DNA of 64,000 bases, taken from assembly GCF_001895025.1 (NCBI RefSeq), contig NZ_BCXI01000003.1, positions 62,001 through 126,000 of the forward strand, read 5' to 3'. Positions 16,839 to 24,957 of this stretch are shown piece after piece (the first letter of the stretch is position 1; the number at the start of each line of letters is the position of its first letter). The notes under the pieces were generated by a model. That model was not told the DNA's origin. It saw nothing but the letters and a program-made list of their open reading frames with translations, and made no database searches. This DNA is from Rhodococcus zopfii NBRC 100606 = JCM 9919. Lineage in GTDB: Bacteria > Actinomycetota > Actinomycetes > Mycobacteriales > Mycobacteriaceae. The position numbers were made by a program, and so were the translations under genes.

Positions 16839-18134
16839 ATGGCGATCGGCCGTGTCGGACGCTGGTTCTCGGCGGCGGTGACGTCCGCCGCGGTGATGGG
16901 AAGCGTGCTCGCGGCTCCCGCGATCGCCGACGCCGCGGGCGACTTCTACGCGCCGCCGAGCCCGCTGCCCGCCGGCAACCCGGGTGACGTGCTGCGCAGC
17001 GAACCCTCGGACCTCGCGATCCGCGTCCCCACGACCAACGGGGTCTTCCCAGCCCAGGGCACCCGCCTGCTGTACCGCAGCCACGACGCCAACGGTGTTC
17101 CGAACGCGGTCGGCGGCACCTACCTCGAGCCGTCCACCCCGTGGTCGGGTCCGGGCGAGCGACCCCTCGTCGTGCTCGCGCCCGGTACCCAGGGTCAGGG
17201 CGACCGGTGCGCGCCGTCGAAGGCCCTGAACTACCTGGTGGACTACAACCCGCCCCTGGACCTGTTCACCGAATACGAATTGCTGTCCATCAACGTGATG
17301 CTGTTGCAAGGCATCGCCGTGGTCGTCACCGACTACGACGGTCTGGGCACGCCGGGACATCACACCTATGTGAACCGCCTCGCCGAGGGCCATGCCGTGC
17401 TCGACGCGGCGCGCGCGGCGCAGCAACTTCCCGGCACATCCATCCCGGACAACGGCCCGGTCGGCCTCTTCGGCTACTCGCAGGGCGGTGGCGCCGCTGC
17501 GGCGGCCGCCGAACTGGCTCCGAGCTACGCCCCCGACCTCGACCTGCGTGGCGTCTACGCGGGTGCCCCGCCCGCCGACCTCGCCGCGACCCTCGCTCAG
17601 ATCGACGGCACCGCGCTGACCGGTGTGATCGGCTACACGATCAACGGCCTGCAGGAGGCGTACCCGGAGATCACCGACGAGATCGACGCCGAGATCAACG
17701 ACCACGGCCGCGAGATGCTCACGCAGGTCGCGAACGAATGCGTCCCCGAGACGATCTTCCGGCACGGCTTCCAGCGCACGAGCGACTACACCAGGACCGG
17801 CGAGCCGCTCGCCGTCGTCCTCGAGCGCCTGCCCCAGGCGCAGGCCGTCGTCGACGAGCAGCGCATCGGCCGCCTGAAGCCGCAGGTCCCGGTGCTGGTG
17901 CAGCACGGCACCCAGGACGACGCCGTTCCCTACGGTCAGGGTCGTCAGCTCGCACTGGACTGGTGCGCACAGGGCGCGACCGTCCAGTTCTCGCCGAACC
18001 TGACCCCGCCGATCCTGCCGGGCTTCGTGATCAACCACCTGTCGCCGATGCTGATGAGCATGCCGGAGTCGGTGTCGTACATGATCGACCGTTTCCACGG
18101 GAAGCCGGCACCCTCGAACTGCGGCGGGTTCTGA
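16839..18134 (+). CDS. Secreted triacylglycerol lipase (LIP family)
   Basis: 431 residues. A Sec signal peptide ends near residue 31 (APAIADAAG). The mature enzyme is of the secretory LIP family (as Candida lipases and mycobacterial/Nocardia homologues): nucleophile Ser in GYSQGGG (residue ~212), a conserved HGTQDDAVP strand holding the Asp, and a terminal His in FVINHLSP. Cys pairs occur at GDRCAPSK, NECVPE, DWCAQG and the C-terminal NCGGF. It would release fatty acids outside the cell. The ATG at 16839 follows GGGGGAAT. A strong hairpin terminator lies directly after the stop. Confidence 0.9.
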   Translation: MAIGRVGRWFSAAVTSAAVMGSVLAAPAIADAAGDFYAPPSPLPAGNPGDVLRSEPSDLAIRVPTTNGVFPAQGTRLLYRSHDANGVPNAVGGTYLEPSTPWSGPGERPLVVLAPGTQGQGDRCAPSKALNYLVDYNPPLDLFTEYELLSINVMLLQGIAVVVTDYDGLGTPGHHTYVNRLAEGHAVLDAARAAQQLPGTSIPDNGPVGLFGYSQGGGAAAAAAELAPSYAPDLDLRGVYAGAPPADLAATLAQIDGTALTGVIGYTINGLQEAYPEITDEIDAEINDHGREMLTQVANECVPETIFRHGFQRTSDYTRTGEPLAVVLERLPQAQAVVDEQRIGRLKPQVPVLVQHGTQDDAVPYGQGRQLALDWCAQGATVQFSPNLTPPILPGFVINHLSPMLMSMPESVSYMIDRFHGKPAPSNCGGF

Positions 18135-18142
18135 CGCCCTGA

Positions 18143-18178
18143 CGAAAGGCCCGCACTTTCTGGAGTGCGGGCCTTTCG
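18143..18178. terminator. Bidirectional terminator between lipase and acyl-CoA dehydrogenase
   Basis: CGAAAGGCCCGCACT (18143-18157) and AGTGCGGGCCTTTCG (18164-18178) form a perfect 15-bp stem with a 6-nt loop. The AAAG and CTTT ends supply short T-runs on both strands; the flanking genes are convergent. Confidence 0.88.
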
Positions 18179-18191
18179 CGGTTTCGGGGAT

Positions 18192-20135
18192 CTACTGGGT
18201 TCGGTTCCGGGTCTCGGTGAAGTGGCGGGCCAGGTTTTCCTCGGTCGACGGTCCCGGCGCCCAATCCGCGATCCACGGCCCGGTGCCCTCGCTCGGGTCG
18301 ATCACGCCGTGTTCGAGCCACGCGTACCGGCCCTCGAGAACGCTGCCGGTCAGGCGCTGGTCGGCGTCGTCGGTGTTCGTCCACAACTCGTCGAACAACG
18401 TGTCGATGCGCAGCCGGGCCTGACGACAGAACACGTCCGCCAGCTCGAAGGCGCCGGCCGAGTCCGGGTGGCCGTCCGCCCGCTGCCGCTCGGCCCTCAC
18501 ACAGCACGCCGCCATCGCGAACAGTTCGGCGCCGATGTCGACGATCCGGCCGAGGAAGTTCTGCCGCTTCTCCAGACCGGCCTGCCACCTCGCCATCCCA
18601 TAGAACGTGGATCGGGCGAGCTTGCGGGAGCAGCGCTCGATGTACCTCAGATGCTGCGCGAGCTGCCCGAACTCCGAGAACGAGGTCGGCAACTGCCCCC
18701 TGCCGGCGACGAGCTTGGGCAGCCACCTCGCGTAGAAACCGCTGGCCTTCGCGGCGGCCTTCGCCTTCTCCTCGACACCCGCCTTCGGGTCGGCGAGCTC
18801 GCCGGCCGCCTTCAGGTGCGCGTCCACGGCCTCCCGGGCGATGAGCAGCCGCATGATCTCGCTGGAGCCTTCGAAGATCCGGTTGATGCGCAGGTCTCGC
18901 AGCAACTGTTCGGCCGGGACCGCCCGCTCGCCACGCGCCGCGAGGGACGCGGCCGTCTCGTAGCCACGACCACCGCGAATCTGGACGAGTTCGTCGGCGA
19001 TCCGGCAGGCCATCTCGCTGGACCACAGCTTCGCCAGCGCCGCCTCGATGCGGATGTCGTTGCGGTTCTCGTCGCACATCTGCCCGGACAGCTCGACGAC
19101 GGACTCGAGCGCGTACGTCGAGGCGGCGATGTAGGAGATCTTCGCGGCGACCGCGGCGTGATCGCCGACCGGCCGGCCCCACTGCACCCGCGTTGCGGAC
19201 CATTCGCGGGAGATCTTCAGCGACCACTTTCCGGCCCCCGCGCACATCGCGGGGATCGCGAGCCGTCCCGCGTTCAGCGTGGTCAGCGCGATCTTCAAGC
19301 CGTCGCCTTCGCGGCCGATCAGGTTCTCCTTCGGAACCCGCACCCGGTGCATACGGGTGACCCCGTTCTCGATGCCCCGCAGGCCCATGAACGCGTTGCG
19401 GCGTTCGACGGTGATGCCCGGCGAGTCCGCTTCGACGACGAACGCGGAGATGCCGCCGCGGCGATCCTCGCTGCGCGGCACCCGGGCCATCACGACGAGC
19501 AGTTCGGCGACGACCCCGTTGGTGGTCCACAGCTTCACGCCGTCGAGTTCGTACGCAGCGCCGTCCTCGACCGGGGTCGCGGTCGATGCGAGCCGGGCGG
19601 GATCCGAGCCCACGTCCGGTTCGGTGAGCAGAAACGCCGAGATCGCGCCGCGCGCGCAGCGCGGCAGGAATGCCTGCTTCTGCTCCGGTGTCCCGGCGAG
19701 TTTCAACGGCTCCGGAACGCCGATCGACTGGTGCGCGGACAGCAGTGCCCCGAGGCTGGGGTGCACGCTCGCGACGAGCATCAGGGCACGGTTGTAGGCG
19801 ACCTGCGACAGTCCGAGCCCGCCGTACTCCGGTGAGATCTTCATGCCGAAGCAGCCCAGTTCGGTCAACCCGGCGACGTACTCGTCGGGGATTTGCGCGT
19901 CGCGTTCGATACGGGCGCCGTCCATCTCGAGGCAGAGCCGGCGCAGTTTAGTCAGGAACGCCTCGGTTCGGGCGTCCTCGTCGGGCGTGGGACGCGGAAA
20001 CGGGTGGACGAGGTCGAGGGTGAGTCGGCCGAGGAACAGTTCTTTGGCGAACGAGGGTTTTTCCCATCCGGATTCGCGGGCCTCCTCGGCCACCGCCCGG
20101 GCTACTTCTTCGCTGATCTGGACTGGTTCTGGCAT
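18192..20135 (-). CDS. Long acyl-CoA dehydrogenase (FadE10-like)
   Basis: 647 residues, longer than the usual 380-400 because of a C-terminal extension of ~200 residues. The core shows ACAD motifs: FLLTEPDVGSD (FAD/substrate), the LWTTNG strand, RNAFMGLRGIENG, and the C-terminal INRIFEGSSEIMRL, whose Glu is at the catalytic-base position. Layout matches M. tuberculosis FadE10 (Rv0873), proposed to take long-chain acyl-CoA. It should catalyse the FAD-linked first step of beta-oxidation, passing electrons to ETF. Its promoter carries two copies of the motif shared with the secreted lipase gene, so released fatty acids and their oxidation may be co-regulated. Confidence 0.9.
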   Translation of the reverse strand: MPEPVQISEEVARAVAEEARESGWEKPSFAKELFLGRLTLDLVHPFPRPTPDEDARTEAFLTKLRRLCLEMDGARIERDAQIPDEYVAGLTELGCFGMKISPEYGGLGLSQVAYNRALMLVASVHPSLGALLSAHQSIGVPEPLKLAGTPEQKQAFLPRCARGAISAFLLTEPDVGSDPARLASTATPVEDGAAYELDGVKLWTTNGVVAELLVVMARVPRSEDRRGGISAFVVEADSPGITVERRNAFMGLRGIENGVTRMHRVRVPKENLIGREGDGLKIALTTLNAGRLAIPAMCAGAGKWSLKISREWSATRVQWGRPVGDHAAVAAKISYIAASTYALESVVELSGQMCDENRNDIRIEAALAKLWSSEMACRIADELVQIRGGRGYETAASLAARGERAVPAEQLLRDLRINRIFEGSSEIMRLLIAREAVDAHLKAAGELADPKAGVEEKAKAAAKASGFYARWLPKLVAGRGQLPTSFSEFGQLAQHLRYIERCSRKLARSTFYGMARWQAGLEKRQNFLGRIVDIGAELFAMAACCVRAERQRADGHPDSAGAFELADVFCRQARLRIDTLFDELWTNTDDADQRLTGSVLEGRYAWLEHGVIDPSEGTGPWIADWAPGPSTEENLARHFTETRNRTQ

Positions 20136-20159
20136 CGCAGGCCTCCACGATCGGGTTCC

Positions 20160-20226
20160 TACCGGCCAGTATCCACGTCGATGTGAGGTAAAACACGTAT
20201 TCCGAAATATCGGTACCGACCGGTAA
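20160..20226. promoter_or_regulatory. fadE promoter with paired regulator motifs
   Basis: TACCGGCCAGTA (20160-20171) and TACCGACCGGTAA (20214-20226) lie 25-90 bp upstream of the leftward acyl-CoA dehydrogenase. The second differs at one position from the lipase-promoter copy (TACGGACCGGTAA); the first differs at one position from the copy at 14996. Confidence 0.55.
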
Positions 20227-20382
20227 CCCGAGGTCGACGTGGCATGTGAACGGAATCACGGCTCACGGGTGATTGTGAGCCTGCCGGGCCGCCGGTGAGT
20301 CCGTAGTCTGAGCAACGTCGACGCAGACATCCCTCGACCGTCCACTTCCCCCGGTGACCCCGGTCGCCGACGGAGGCGTCAC

Positions 20383-20538
20383 ATGGAAATCATTGCTGCA
20401 GTACCGATCCTGTTCGTACTCCTCGCAGCGGTCTACGTCCTGTCCTGTTTCATCGTCGACCACCAGATCCGCGCTGCCGCACGCGAGATCGACGAGCAGA
20501 CCGAGAACGACGACCCGGTCACCTGTACCAGCAAGTGA
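20383..20538 (+). CDS. Small single-pass membrane protein
   Basis: A 51-residue ORF: MEIIAAVPILFVLLAAVYVL forms one membrane helix, followed by a charged tail (REIDEQTEND) and two Cys overall. It has a good ribosome site (GGAGG, 7 nt before the ATG) and strongly GC-biased third positions, so it is probably expressed. It sits between the acyl-CoA dehydrogenase promoter and convergent cwsA. Function unknown. Confidence 0.6.
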   Translation: MEIIAAVPILFVLLAAVYVLSCFIVDHQIRAAAREIDEQTENDDPVTCTSK

Positions 20539-20571
20539 CCGGGTGGTCGATCCGGACTCGTCGAACCGACG

Positions 20572-21012
20572 TCAGTCGGTGCCCCCCGACACCGGCGGGA
20601 CCTGATCGGCCACCGGCGGGACCTGATCGACGCGCGGCGGCTCCGGCGCCACCGGCGGATGCTCGAACCGCCGCACACGGAAGAACACCACACCACCGGC
20701 AACCACGGCACCCACCGTGCCGGCCATGATCAGAGCCTTGCGACCGCGGCCGGTGCGGGTGTCGACGGGCTGCACCAACGCCACCACATTGGTAGGAGAA
20801 GACGCACGCCGCGCGCGGCTCGCCACCGACTTCGCGAGATCCACCGACCGACGGGCCACGCACAGCGCCGCACTCGAAGAACCCTGCGCCAACGCGAGCG
20901 CGCCCTGACCCACCACGTGCAGCGCACCGCCGAGGTTGGTCGATTCCTTCAGTGGATGCACGAGCCCGGTGCCGGATCCACCGTGACTGCTGGACTCTCT
21001 CGAACGCGTCAT
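20572..21012 (-). CDS. cwsA: Cell wall synthesis protein CwsA
   Basis: 146 residues: a Ser-rich N-terminus, a central segment with a basic amphipathic stretch (RRSVDLAKSVASRARR), one membrane helix (ALIMAGTVGAVVAGGVVFF, about 90-110) and a Pro-rich tail. Length, topology and position between tRNA-Ala and ppiA match mycobacterial CwsA (Rv0008c), which interacts with CrgA and Wag31 at septum and pole. crgA is 2 kb away here. The ATG at 21012 is chosen because the longer frame is Cys/Arg-rich with no family match. It is divergent from ppiA. Confidence 0.8.
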   Translation of the reverse strand: MTRSRESSSHGGSGTGLVHPLKESTNLGGALHVVGQGALALAQGSSSAALCVARRSVDLAKSVASRARRASSPTNVVALVQPVDTRTGRGRKALIMAGTVGAVVAGGVVFFRVRRFEHPPVAPEPPRVDQVPPVADQVPPVSGGTD

Positions 21013-21124
21013 CGTTCCACTGTGACACAACGGGCGCAGACACATCGGGCGCGCAGGGATGCCCATACGCGCCCCGGTTCGGGCACTCGCCCCGCACAAG
21101 ATGTCCGGATGGCACGATGGGGAG

Positions 21125-21652
21125 GTGACTTCACCTCATCAGACCGCCACCGCCACGCTGCACACCAACCGCGGCGACATCGTGATCTCGCTGTTCGGCA
21201 ATCACGCACCCAAGACCGTCGAGAACTTCGTCGGCCTGGCGGACGGCACCAAGGAATACAAGACGCAGAACGCCAAGGGCGAGACCAGCGGTCCGTTCTA
21301 CGACGGCGCGGTCTTCCACCGTGTCATCGACGGCTTCATGATCCAGGGCGGCGACCCCACCGGCACCGGCCGCGGCGGCCCGGGCTACCAGTTCGGCGAC
21401 GAGTTCCACCCGGAGCTGCAGTTCGACCGTCCGTACCTGCTCGCCATGGCGAACGCCGGCCCGGGCACCAACGGCTCGCAGTTCTTCATCACCGTCGACC
21501 GCACGCCGCACCTCAACCGCCGCCACACCATCTTCGGTGAGGTCGTCGACGAGGCGTCGCGCAAGGTCGTCGACGCGATCGCGACGACCGCGACCGACCG
21601 GGCCGACCGCCCCGTCGACGCCGTCGTCATCGAGAGCATCACCATCGCCTGA
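21125..21652 (+). CDS. ppiA: Peptidyl-prolyl cis-trans isomerase, cyclophilin type
   Basis: 175 residues, cytosolic, nearly collinear with M. tuberculosis PpiA (Rv0009). Cyclophilin core motifs are present: [19 protein letters not shown] with the catalytic Arg, [10 protein letters not shown]-type NGSQFFIT, and [11 protein letters not shown]. It isomerises X-Pro bonds during folding. The start is uncertain: GTG at 21125 has a -10-like CACGAT 6 nt upstream (leaderless), while ATG at 21101 would add eight residues; M. tuberculosis PpiA also has a short variable N-terminus. Confidence 0.95.
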   Translation: MTSPHQTATATLHTNRGDIVISLFGNHAPKTVENFVGLADGTKEYKTQNAKGETSGPFYDGAVFHRVIDGFMIQGGDPTGTGRGGPGYQFGDEFHPELQFDRPYLLAMANAGPGTNGSQFFITVDRTPHLNRRHTIFGEVVDEASRKVVDAIATTATDRADRPVDAVVIESITIA

Positions 21653-21663
21653 GAAGGAACTCC

Positions 21664-22590
21664 ATGACGAACCCCGGCTGGGGCCCGGCGGCCGAAGGGG
21701 GCGGCCATCCGCCCCAGCCGCGGTGCGTTCGCCATCCCGACCGTCCGACCCTGCTCTCCTGCACCCGCTGCGGGCGGCCCGCCTGCCCCGACTGCCTGCG
21801 GGACGCGTCGGTCGGGAAACAGTGCGTGGACTGCGTCGCCGCGGCCCGCGCCTCCACCCCGCAGGCCCGCACCGTCGCCGGCGCCCCCGCACGCAGCGAC
21901 CATCCGATCCCGCTGGTCACCTACCTCCTCATCGGACTGAACGTCCTGGTCTTCGCGATCACCGCCGCGCAGTCGTCGAGCGTGATGAACAACCAGCTGC
22001 GGTCCGGCCTGTTCCACGACTTCGCGTTGTGGCCGCCGATGATCGCGGGCAACGACGAATATCTGCGTCTGCTCGGCAGCGGTTTTCTGCACTTCGGGCC
22101 GATCCACCTCGCGGTCAACATGTTCGCCCTGTGGGTGATCGGCCGCGACACCGAGATCGTGCTCGGTCGCGCCCGCTACATCGCCGTGTACCTGCTGTCG
22201 ATCCTCGGCGGATCGGCGGCGGTGATGCTGATGCAGACCGACGCGGTCACCGCTGGCGCTTCCGGCGCGGTGTTCGGACTCATGGGTGCCCAGGCCGTCA
22301 TCCTGCTCCGGCTGCGGCGCAGTCCCGCCCCGGTACTCACCGTCGTCGCCGTCAACGTGTTCATCAGCATCACCATCCCCGGCATCTCACTGTGGGGACA
22401 TCTCGGTGGCCTGGTGATCGGCGCCGCGGCGACCGCGGCGTTCCTGTACGGACCGCAACTGCTCGGTGCCGGTACCGATCGCAATCGCGTGGTCCGGACC
22501 GGCTGGATCGCGCTCGGCGCGGTCGCGGTCGCGGTCGTGCTGGTCATCGCGCTCGGGGTGCTGCGGCTGCGGTCTCAGCTCGGACTCTGA
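21664..22590 (+). CDS. Rhomboid family intramembrane serine protease with N-terminal zinc-binding motif
   Basis: 308 residues. Residues 15-70 have paired Cys/His (RCVRHPDRPTLLSCTRCG, CPDCL, QCVDC), a B-box-like zinc finger. Six or so membrane helices follow. The catalytic Ser is in GASGAVFG and the His in WGHLGGL, the rhomboid dyad; the N-H pair of helix 2 is seen in HLAVNMFALW. It cleaves membrane segments of unknown substrates. It starts 11 bp after ppiA with GAGAAGGA as ribosome site, so the two are one operon. Its end overlaps the convergent PH-domain gene by 16 bp. Confidence 0.92.
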   Translation: MTNPGWGPAAEGGGHPPQPRCVRHPDRPTLLSCTRCGRPACPDCLRDASVGKQCVDCVAAARASTPQARTVAGAPARSDHPIPLVTYLLIGLNVLVFAITAAQSSSVMNNQLRSGLFHDFALWPPMIAGNDEYLRLLGSGFLHFGPIHLAVNMFALWVIGRDTEIVLGRARYIAVYLLSILGGSAAVMLMQTDAVTAGASGAVFGLMGAQAVILLRLRRSPAPVLTVVAVNVFISITIPGISLWGHLGGLVIGAAATAAFLYGPQLLGAGTDRNRVVRTGWIALGAVAVAVVLVIALGVLRLRSQLGL

Positions 22591-23021
22591 TCGGGCGCCA
22601 GGTCGCGCAGCACCAGCGCGTCGTACACGTCCCGCGGGTCGGCACCGAGATCCCAGCGGCCGAAGATCATGAGCCGTTCGGTGCCGTCGGGGTCGCGTGC
22701 GTCGATCTCCAGCATCGGCACCCGCCGGCCGAACCGCGGATACTCGACGATCCGCACCCGGATCAGCGCCTCGCGGGGAAACACGCGGCGGCCGGTCAGG
22801 CGTGTGCACGCCAGCCCGGAACCGTCCCCGAGCACCTCGAGTCGTGGCCGTTGCCGGGTCGCGAGCCCCGCGGTCGCCAGGACGAGCAGCGCGGCCGTAC
22901 CCGCGAGGAAACGCCCCGCCGGGTCCGTTGCGAACGCCACCGCGGCGAGCGCGAGCACCCCGCCACCGACGACGAGCGCGGCGATCGCCACGGGTGGGGT
23001 GGACCACCGCAGTTCGCTCAC
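22575..23021 (-). CDS. PH-domain membrane protein (Rv0010c-like)
   Basis: 148 residues: two adjacent membrane helices (about 12-60), then a bacterial PH-like beta domain (LEVLGDGSGLACTRLTGRRVFPREALIRVRI) and a short C-terminal helix. Same slot as M. tuberculosis Rv0010c, between ppiA and crgA. The GTG at 23021 is chosen because upstream codons read as unrelated basic sequence. Function unknown; such proteins are thought to act at the membrane or septum. Confidence 0.8.
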   Translation of the reverse strand: MSELRWSTPPVAIAALVVGGGVLALAAVAFATDPAGRFLAGTAALLVLATAGLATRQRPRLEVLGDGSGLACTRLTGRRVFPREALIRVRIVEYPRFGRRVPMLEIDARDPDGTERLMIFGRWDLGADPRDVYDALVLRDLAPDQSPS

Positions 23022-23101
23022 CGCGGGACCCGTGCCGGCACGGATGCACTGGTAGTGCACAGGTTTCTCCACAGGTGGGGATGAATCACAATTGTGTAAT
23101 C

Positions 23102-23365
23102 TCAGCGCCACTTCATGGTCATGATCAGCCCGACCACCATGAAACCGAACCCGATGAGGAAGTTGTACGCGCCCAGATCGTTCATCCACGAGATCTGCTC
23201 GGCGGCCAGGTAGTACACGACCAGCCACAGCAAGCCCACGATCATCAGACCCAGCATCACCGCGACGTACACGGTGCTGGACGGTCCGGCCTTGATCTTG
23301 ACAGGAGTGCGGCTCACCGACTTGAGCGGCTGATCGCTCTTCTTCCGGACCTTCGACTTGGGCAT
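23102..23365 (-). CDS. crgA: Cell division protein CrgA
   Basis: 87 residues with a basic N-terminus (MPKSKVRKKSDQ) and two membrane helices (about 30-52 and 66-84) joined by a short loop containing the E-x-I-x-W-M-N-D-L-G motif typical of CrgA. In mycobacteria it bridges FtsZ, FtsI/PBPB and CwsA at the septum. GAGGAC lies before the ATG. It is divergent from the DUF881 gene, with 106 bp between starts. Confidence 0.95.
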   Translation of the reverse strand: MPKSKVRKKSDQPLKSVSRTPVKIKAGPSSTVYVAVMLGLMIVGLLWLVVYYLAAEQISWMNDLGAYNFLIGFGFMVVGLIMTMKWR

Positions 23366-23471
23366 GGTGTCCTCGCTCGTGCGGAACCGCCCGCGCGGCG
23401 GGCAGAGTAGGTTGGGCAGCTACGTGTGTGTCCAGTACACGCTAACGCAGACCGGGGAGGGGAGGCTCGGG

Positions 23472-24197
23472 GTGTCCGACGGGCGGATACGCATGCTGGC
23501 CTGGGGTTCCGCAGCACTGGCCGTGTGCCTGGTCGCCGGCCTGTTGCTCGGCACCACGCGCGGGGTCTCCGACGGCGACGAACTGCGCGCCTCCGACTCC
23601 ACTCGCCTGTCCGATCTGGTCCGGGCAGCACAGGTGAAGGTCGACGAGCTGGGCGTGCTGCGCGACGACCTCGCCGCCCGCGTCGCCGCCCTGCAGAACC
23701 AGGCCGCGACCACCGACGACGATGTCGCAGGCGTGCTGTCCACCGCGGACGCCCTCGCCGAGCCGGCGGGACTCACCGCCCGCCGCGGGCCGGGCGTCAC
23801 CGTCACTCTCACGGACGCCCCGCGCGGACCCGACGGCCGCTACCCGACCGATGCTGCACCCGACGATCTGGTCGTGCACCAGCAGGACGTGCAGAGCGTG
23901 CTCAACGCCCTGTGGGCGGGAGGCGCCGAGGCGATCGCGATGCAGGACCAGCGGATCGTCGCGACGTCCGCGCCGCGCTGCATCGGCAACACGTTGCTGC
24001 TGCACGGACGGACCTATTCGCCGCCGTACGTGATCACCGCGCTCGGCGACCGCGCGCGGCTCGAGGCGGCACTCGCCGCGGAACCGGGCATCCATGTCTA
24101 CAAGCAGTACGCGGCCCGGTTCGGTCTCGGATACACGCAGCAGGCGTCCGACGACCTGACCGTCCCCGCCTACACCGGCAGCGCGACCGTTCGCTGA
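23472..24197 (+). CDS. DUF881 family membrane protein (Rv0012-like)
   Basis: 241 residues: an N-terminal membrane anchor (residues 10-30), a coiled coil (about 45-85, RLSDLVRAAQVKVDELGVLRDDL), then the DUF881 domain with GPGVTVTLTDAPRG, VHQQDVQSVLNALWAGGAEAIAMQDQRI and the C-terminal beta region. DUF881 proteins are extracytoplasmic and cluster with division genes in Actinobacteria; role unknown. The GTG at 23472 has GGGGAGGGGAGG upstream. It is followed by trpG after 22 bp. Confidence 0.88.
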   Translation: MSDGRIRMLAWGSAALAVCLVAGLLLGTTRGVSDGDELRASDSTRLSDLVRAAQVKVDELGVLRDDLAARVAALQNQAATTDDDVAGVLSTADALAEPAGLTARRGPGVTVTLTDAPRGPDGRYPTDAAPDDLVVHQQDVQSVLNALWAGGAEAIAMQDQRIVATSAPRCIGNTLLLHGRTYSPPYVITALGDRARLEAALAAEPGIHVYKQYAARFGLGYTQQASDDLTVPAYTGSATVR

Positions 24198-24219
24198 CCC
24201 GGTCGGTACGCTGCGTGTC

Positions 24220-24882
24220 ATGCGCATTCTCGTGGTCGACAACTACGACAGCTTCGTGTTCAATCTGGTCCAGTACCTGGGTCAGCTCGGAACGCGAGCA
24301 GAGGTCTGGCGCAACGACGACGAACGCCTCACCGCCCCCGGCGCGCTCTCGACCGTCGCGAGGGACTACGACGGGATCCTGCTGAGCCCCGGACCGGGCA
24401 CCCCGGAACGCGCGGGGGCGAGCATCGACCTGGTGAAGGCGTGTGCCGACACCGCGACGCCGCTGCTCGGAGTGTGCCTGGGTCACCAGTCCATCGGTGT
24501 CGCATTCGGCGCGACCGTCGACCGGGCTCCCGAGTTGCTGCACGGCAAGACCAGCCTGGTGCACCACAACGGCACCGGGGTCCTCGCTGGACTGCCCGAC
24601 CCGTTCACCGCGACCCGCTACCACTCGCTGACGGTGCTGCCCGAGACGATGCCGGCCGAGCTGGAACCGACCGGTCACACCGAGTCCGGTGTGGTGATGG
24701 CGTTGCGGCACACCGACCTGCCGATCCACGGTGTCCAGTTCCATCCGGAGTCGGTGCTCACGCAGGGCGGTCACCGGATGCTCGCGAACTGGCTGTCGGT
24801 GTGCGGCCGGGCACCGGAGGAAAGCCTCGTCGCGCAGCTCGAGGCCGAGATGGCGCGTGCCCTCGACGGTGGAGCGGCCTGA
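24220..24882 (+). CDS. trpG: Glutamine amidotransferase of anthranilate/aminodeoxychorismate synthase
   Basis: 220 residues, class I glutamine amidotransferase: oxyanion strand LLSPGPGTPERAG, nucleophile Cys in GVCLGHQSIG, and the His-Glu pair in QFHPESV. It supplies ammonia from glutamine to TrpE or PabB; M. tuberculosis Rv0013 at this locus is annotated TrpG/PabA and probably serves both. A -10-like TACGCT 7 nt before the ATG suggests an internal leaderless promoter. A strong hairpin ends the transcript before convergent pknB. Confidence 0.93.
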   Translation: MRILVVDNYDSFVFNLVQYLGQLGTRAEVWRNDDERLTAPGALSTVARDYDGILLSPGPGTPERAGASIDLVKACADTATPLLGVCLGHQSIGVAFGATVDRAPELLHGKTSLVHHNGTGVLAGLPDPFTATRYHSLTVLPETMPAELEPTGHTESGVVMALRHTDLPIHGVQFHPESVLTQGGHRMLANWLSVCGRAPEESLVAQLEAEMARALDGGAA

Positions 24883-24907
24883 CCGGACGGAACCGCCGCA
24901 GAACGAA

Positions 24908-24944
24908 AGCGAGGGGCTCGGGCATGGTGCCCGAGCCCCTCGCT
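24908..24944. terminator. Bidirectional terminator between trpG and pknB
   Basis: A 17-bp perfect stem: AGCGAGGGGCTCGGGCA (24908-24924) with TGCCCGAGCCCCTCGCT (24928-24944) and a TGG loop. It separates the convergent trpG and pknB genes. Confidence 0.9.
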
Positions 24945-24957
24945 CGTATCGAATGCG

